From positions 1 through 6,101 of the forward strand of contig CAZPFL010000246.1 in the NCBI GenBank assembly GCA_964585785.1: DNA of 6,101 nt, given 5' to 3'. Position 1 is the first letter of the stretch. Each line of letters begins with the position of its first letter. Below the pieces are notes generated by a model that worked only from the letters and a program-made list of their open reading frames with translations, did no database searches and had not been told where the DNA came from. This DNA comes from WHUA01 sp964585785. GTDB taxonomy: Bacteria > Pseudomonadota > Alphaproteobacteria > UBA8366. The translations under genes and the position numbers were made by a program. This document shows positions 5,350-6,101 of this stretch, piece after piece.

Positions 5350-6101
5350 TCACTCCCACGGCAGGAGCGAGACGTGGATCACGCCTTCGCTGCCGCCCAC
5401 GGCCTTGATCGCCTTGTCGACATCCTTCAGCCCGAAGCGGTGCGTGGTGATCAGGTCGAGCGGAAAGCGGTCGGAGGCGAGCTGCTGCAGCGCCAGCTCG
5501 CAGGAACGGTAGTTGTGGCCGCGCGCGCTCTTCACCGTGACGTATTTGTTGGTGAGCTTGGCGAGCGGAAAATCGGGGAAGGCCGCGACCTCACCCTGGA
5601 CGAGCAGCGTGCCGCCCTTGCGCTTGAGCGCATCGAGGCCGAGCAGCACCGGCGTCGTGCCCGCGCCCGCGGTGCAGTCGAGCGCCACGTCGACGCCCTT
5701 CCCGCCGGTGATCGCCATGATCCGCTCCAGCGGGTCTTCCGCGTCCACGTCGATGACATGATCCGCGCCGAGCTGGCGCGCGACGTCGAGCCGCGCCGCG
5801 TCGCGCTTAGTGCCGGTGACGATGATCAGCGACGCGCCGGCCTGCTTGCACGCCACCGTCTGCGACAGCCCCTGCTGGCCCGGCCCCTGCACCAGCACGG
5901 TGGAATTATAGCCGACCCCGCAGTCGAGCAGCGCCCACTGGATGCCGTTCGCCATGGGCGTGACGATGCCGGCGCGCTCCGGCGTCACGCCCTTCGGCAC
6001 CTTGTGCAGCACCGCGTTCCACGGCAGGAACATGTATTGCGCGAAGCCGCCCCAGAGATGCGGCGCCCGCTCGGCCGAGGTGTAGCCGTAGCGCACCGCG
6101 T
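5350..6101 (-). CDS. Medium-chain dehydrogenase/reductase, zinc alcohol dehydrogenase-like (partial, 5' end missing)
   Basis: 249 residues of the C-terminal part are visible. The segment starts inside the catalytic domain (AVRYGYTSAERAPHLWGGFAQYMFLP), runs through KVPKGVTPERAGIVTPMANGIQWAL, and enters the Rossmann domain with the nucleotide-binding motif GPGQQG (bases 5869-5886). GADHVIDV and GGKGVDVALDCTAG follow, as usual in zinc-binding alcohol dehydrogenases. It ends GVIHVSLLPWE and TGA. The catalytic and structural zinc-ligand regions lie beyond the right edge, so zinc dependence cannot be checked. A GTG at 6096 is in frame but is an internal Val codon, not a start, because the preceding Ala codon and the family layout show the protein continues. 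Its likely role is NAD(P)-dependent alcohol/aldehyde interconversion, perhaps in the same pathway as the neighbouring SDR. Confidence 0.92.
   Translation of the reverse strand, partial: AVRYGYTSAERAPHLWGGFAQYMFLPWNAVLHKVPKGVTPERAGIVTPMANGIQWALLDCGVGYNSTVLVQGPGQQGLSQTVACKQAGASLIIVTGTKRDAARLDVARQLGADHVIDVDAEDPLERIMAITGGKGVDVALDCTAGAGTTPVLLGLDALKRKGGTLLVQGEVAAFPDFPLAKLTNKYVTVKSARGHNYRSCELALQQLASDRFPLDLITTHRFGLKDVDKAIKAVGGSEGVIHVSLLPWE

Noticed and set aside
6094..6096. GTG as start codon of the MDR protein
   Set aside because: The frame continues upstream to the window edge, and a start here would delete most of the catalytic domain. It is read as an internal Val in a gene cut by the window.

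Overview
The window is GC-rich (roughly 60% or more by eye). Strong purine-rich Shine-Dalgarno sites precede most of the starts, and the gene families are typical of Alphaproteobacteria: hflKC, an entericidin-type lipoprotein, and a rhizobial-type transglutaminase-like protein. I infer an alphaproteobacterial chromosome of the Rhizobiales or Rhodospirillales kind. The assignment rests on protein style only, since no rRNA or marker gene is present. I see no tRNA, rRNA, CRISPR array, insertion sequence, integrase or phage gene.

Left part (1-2916). On the minus strand, reading right to left, a 52-residue entericidin-like lipoprotein (1626-1784) is followed by a 166-base gap rich in inverted repeats. 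Then come hflK (383-1459) and the start of hflC (1-386, cut by the window edge). hflK and hflC overlap by four bases (ATGA). Their products form the SPFH/prohibitin-type inner-membrane complex that surrounds and modulates the FtsH protease. Divergent from the lipoprotein gene, across about 316 bases of partly AT-rich DNA, lies a plus-strand transglutaminase-like protein (2101-2916).

Right part (2930-6101) reads as a small metabolic, possibly catabolic, neighbourhood. On the minus strand are a TauD/TfdA-type Fe(II)/2-oxoglutarate dioxygenase (3442-4311) and, after a 92-base gap holding a perfect 9-bp GC hairpin, a VOC-fold (glyoxalase/dioxygenase-like) protein (2930-3349). Divergent from the dioxygenase is a plus-strand short-chain dehydrogenase/reductase (4500-5270). 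It converges on a medium-chain, alcohol-dehydrogenase-like oxidoreductase (5350-6101, 5' end outside the window), with a C/G-rich stem-loop between them. Two oxidoreductases, a 2OG dioxygenase and a VOC protein together suggest oxidation of a small organic substrate. The substrate cannot be read from the sequence.

Nothing here is clearly a new biological system. The points most worth checking are a CRP/FNR-like dyad just upstream of the hflK ribosome binding site, the transglutaminase-like protein whose usual catalytic-histidine position is alanine, and the small lipoprotein gene that automated calling could miss.
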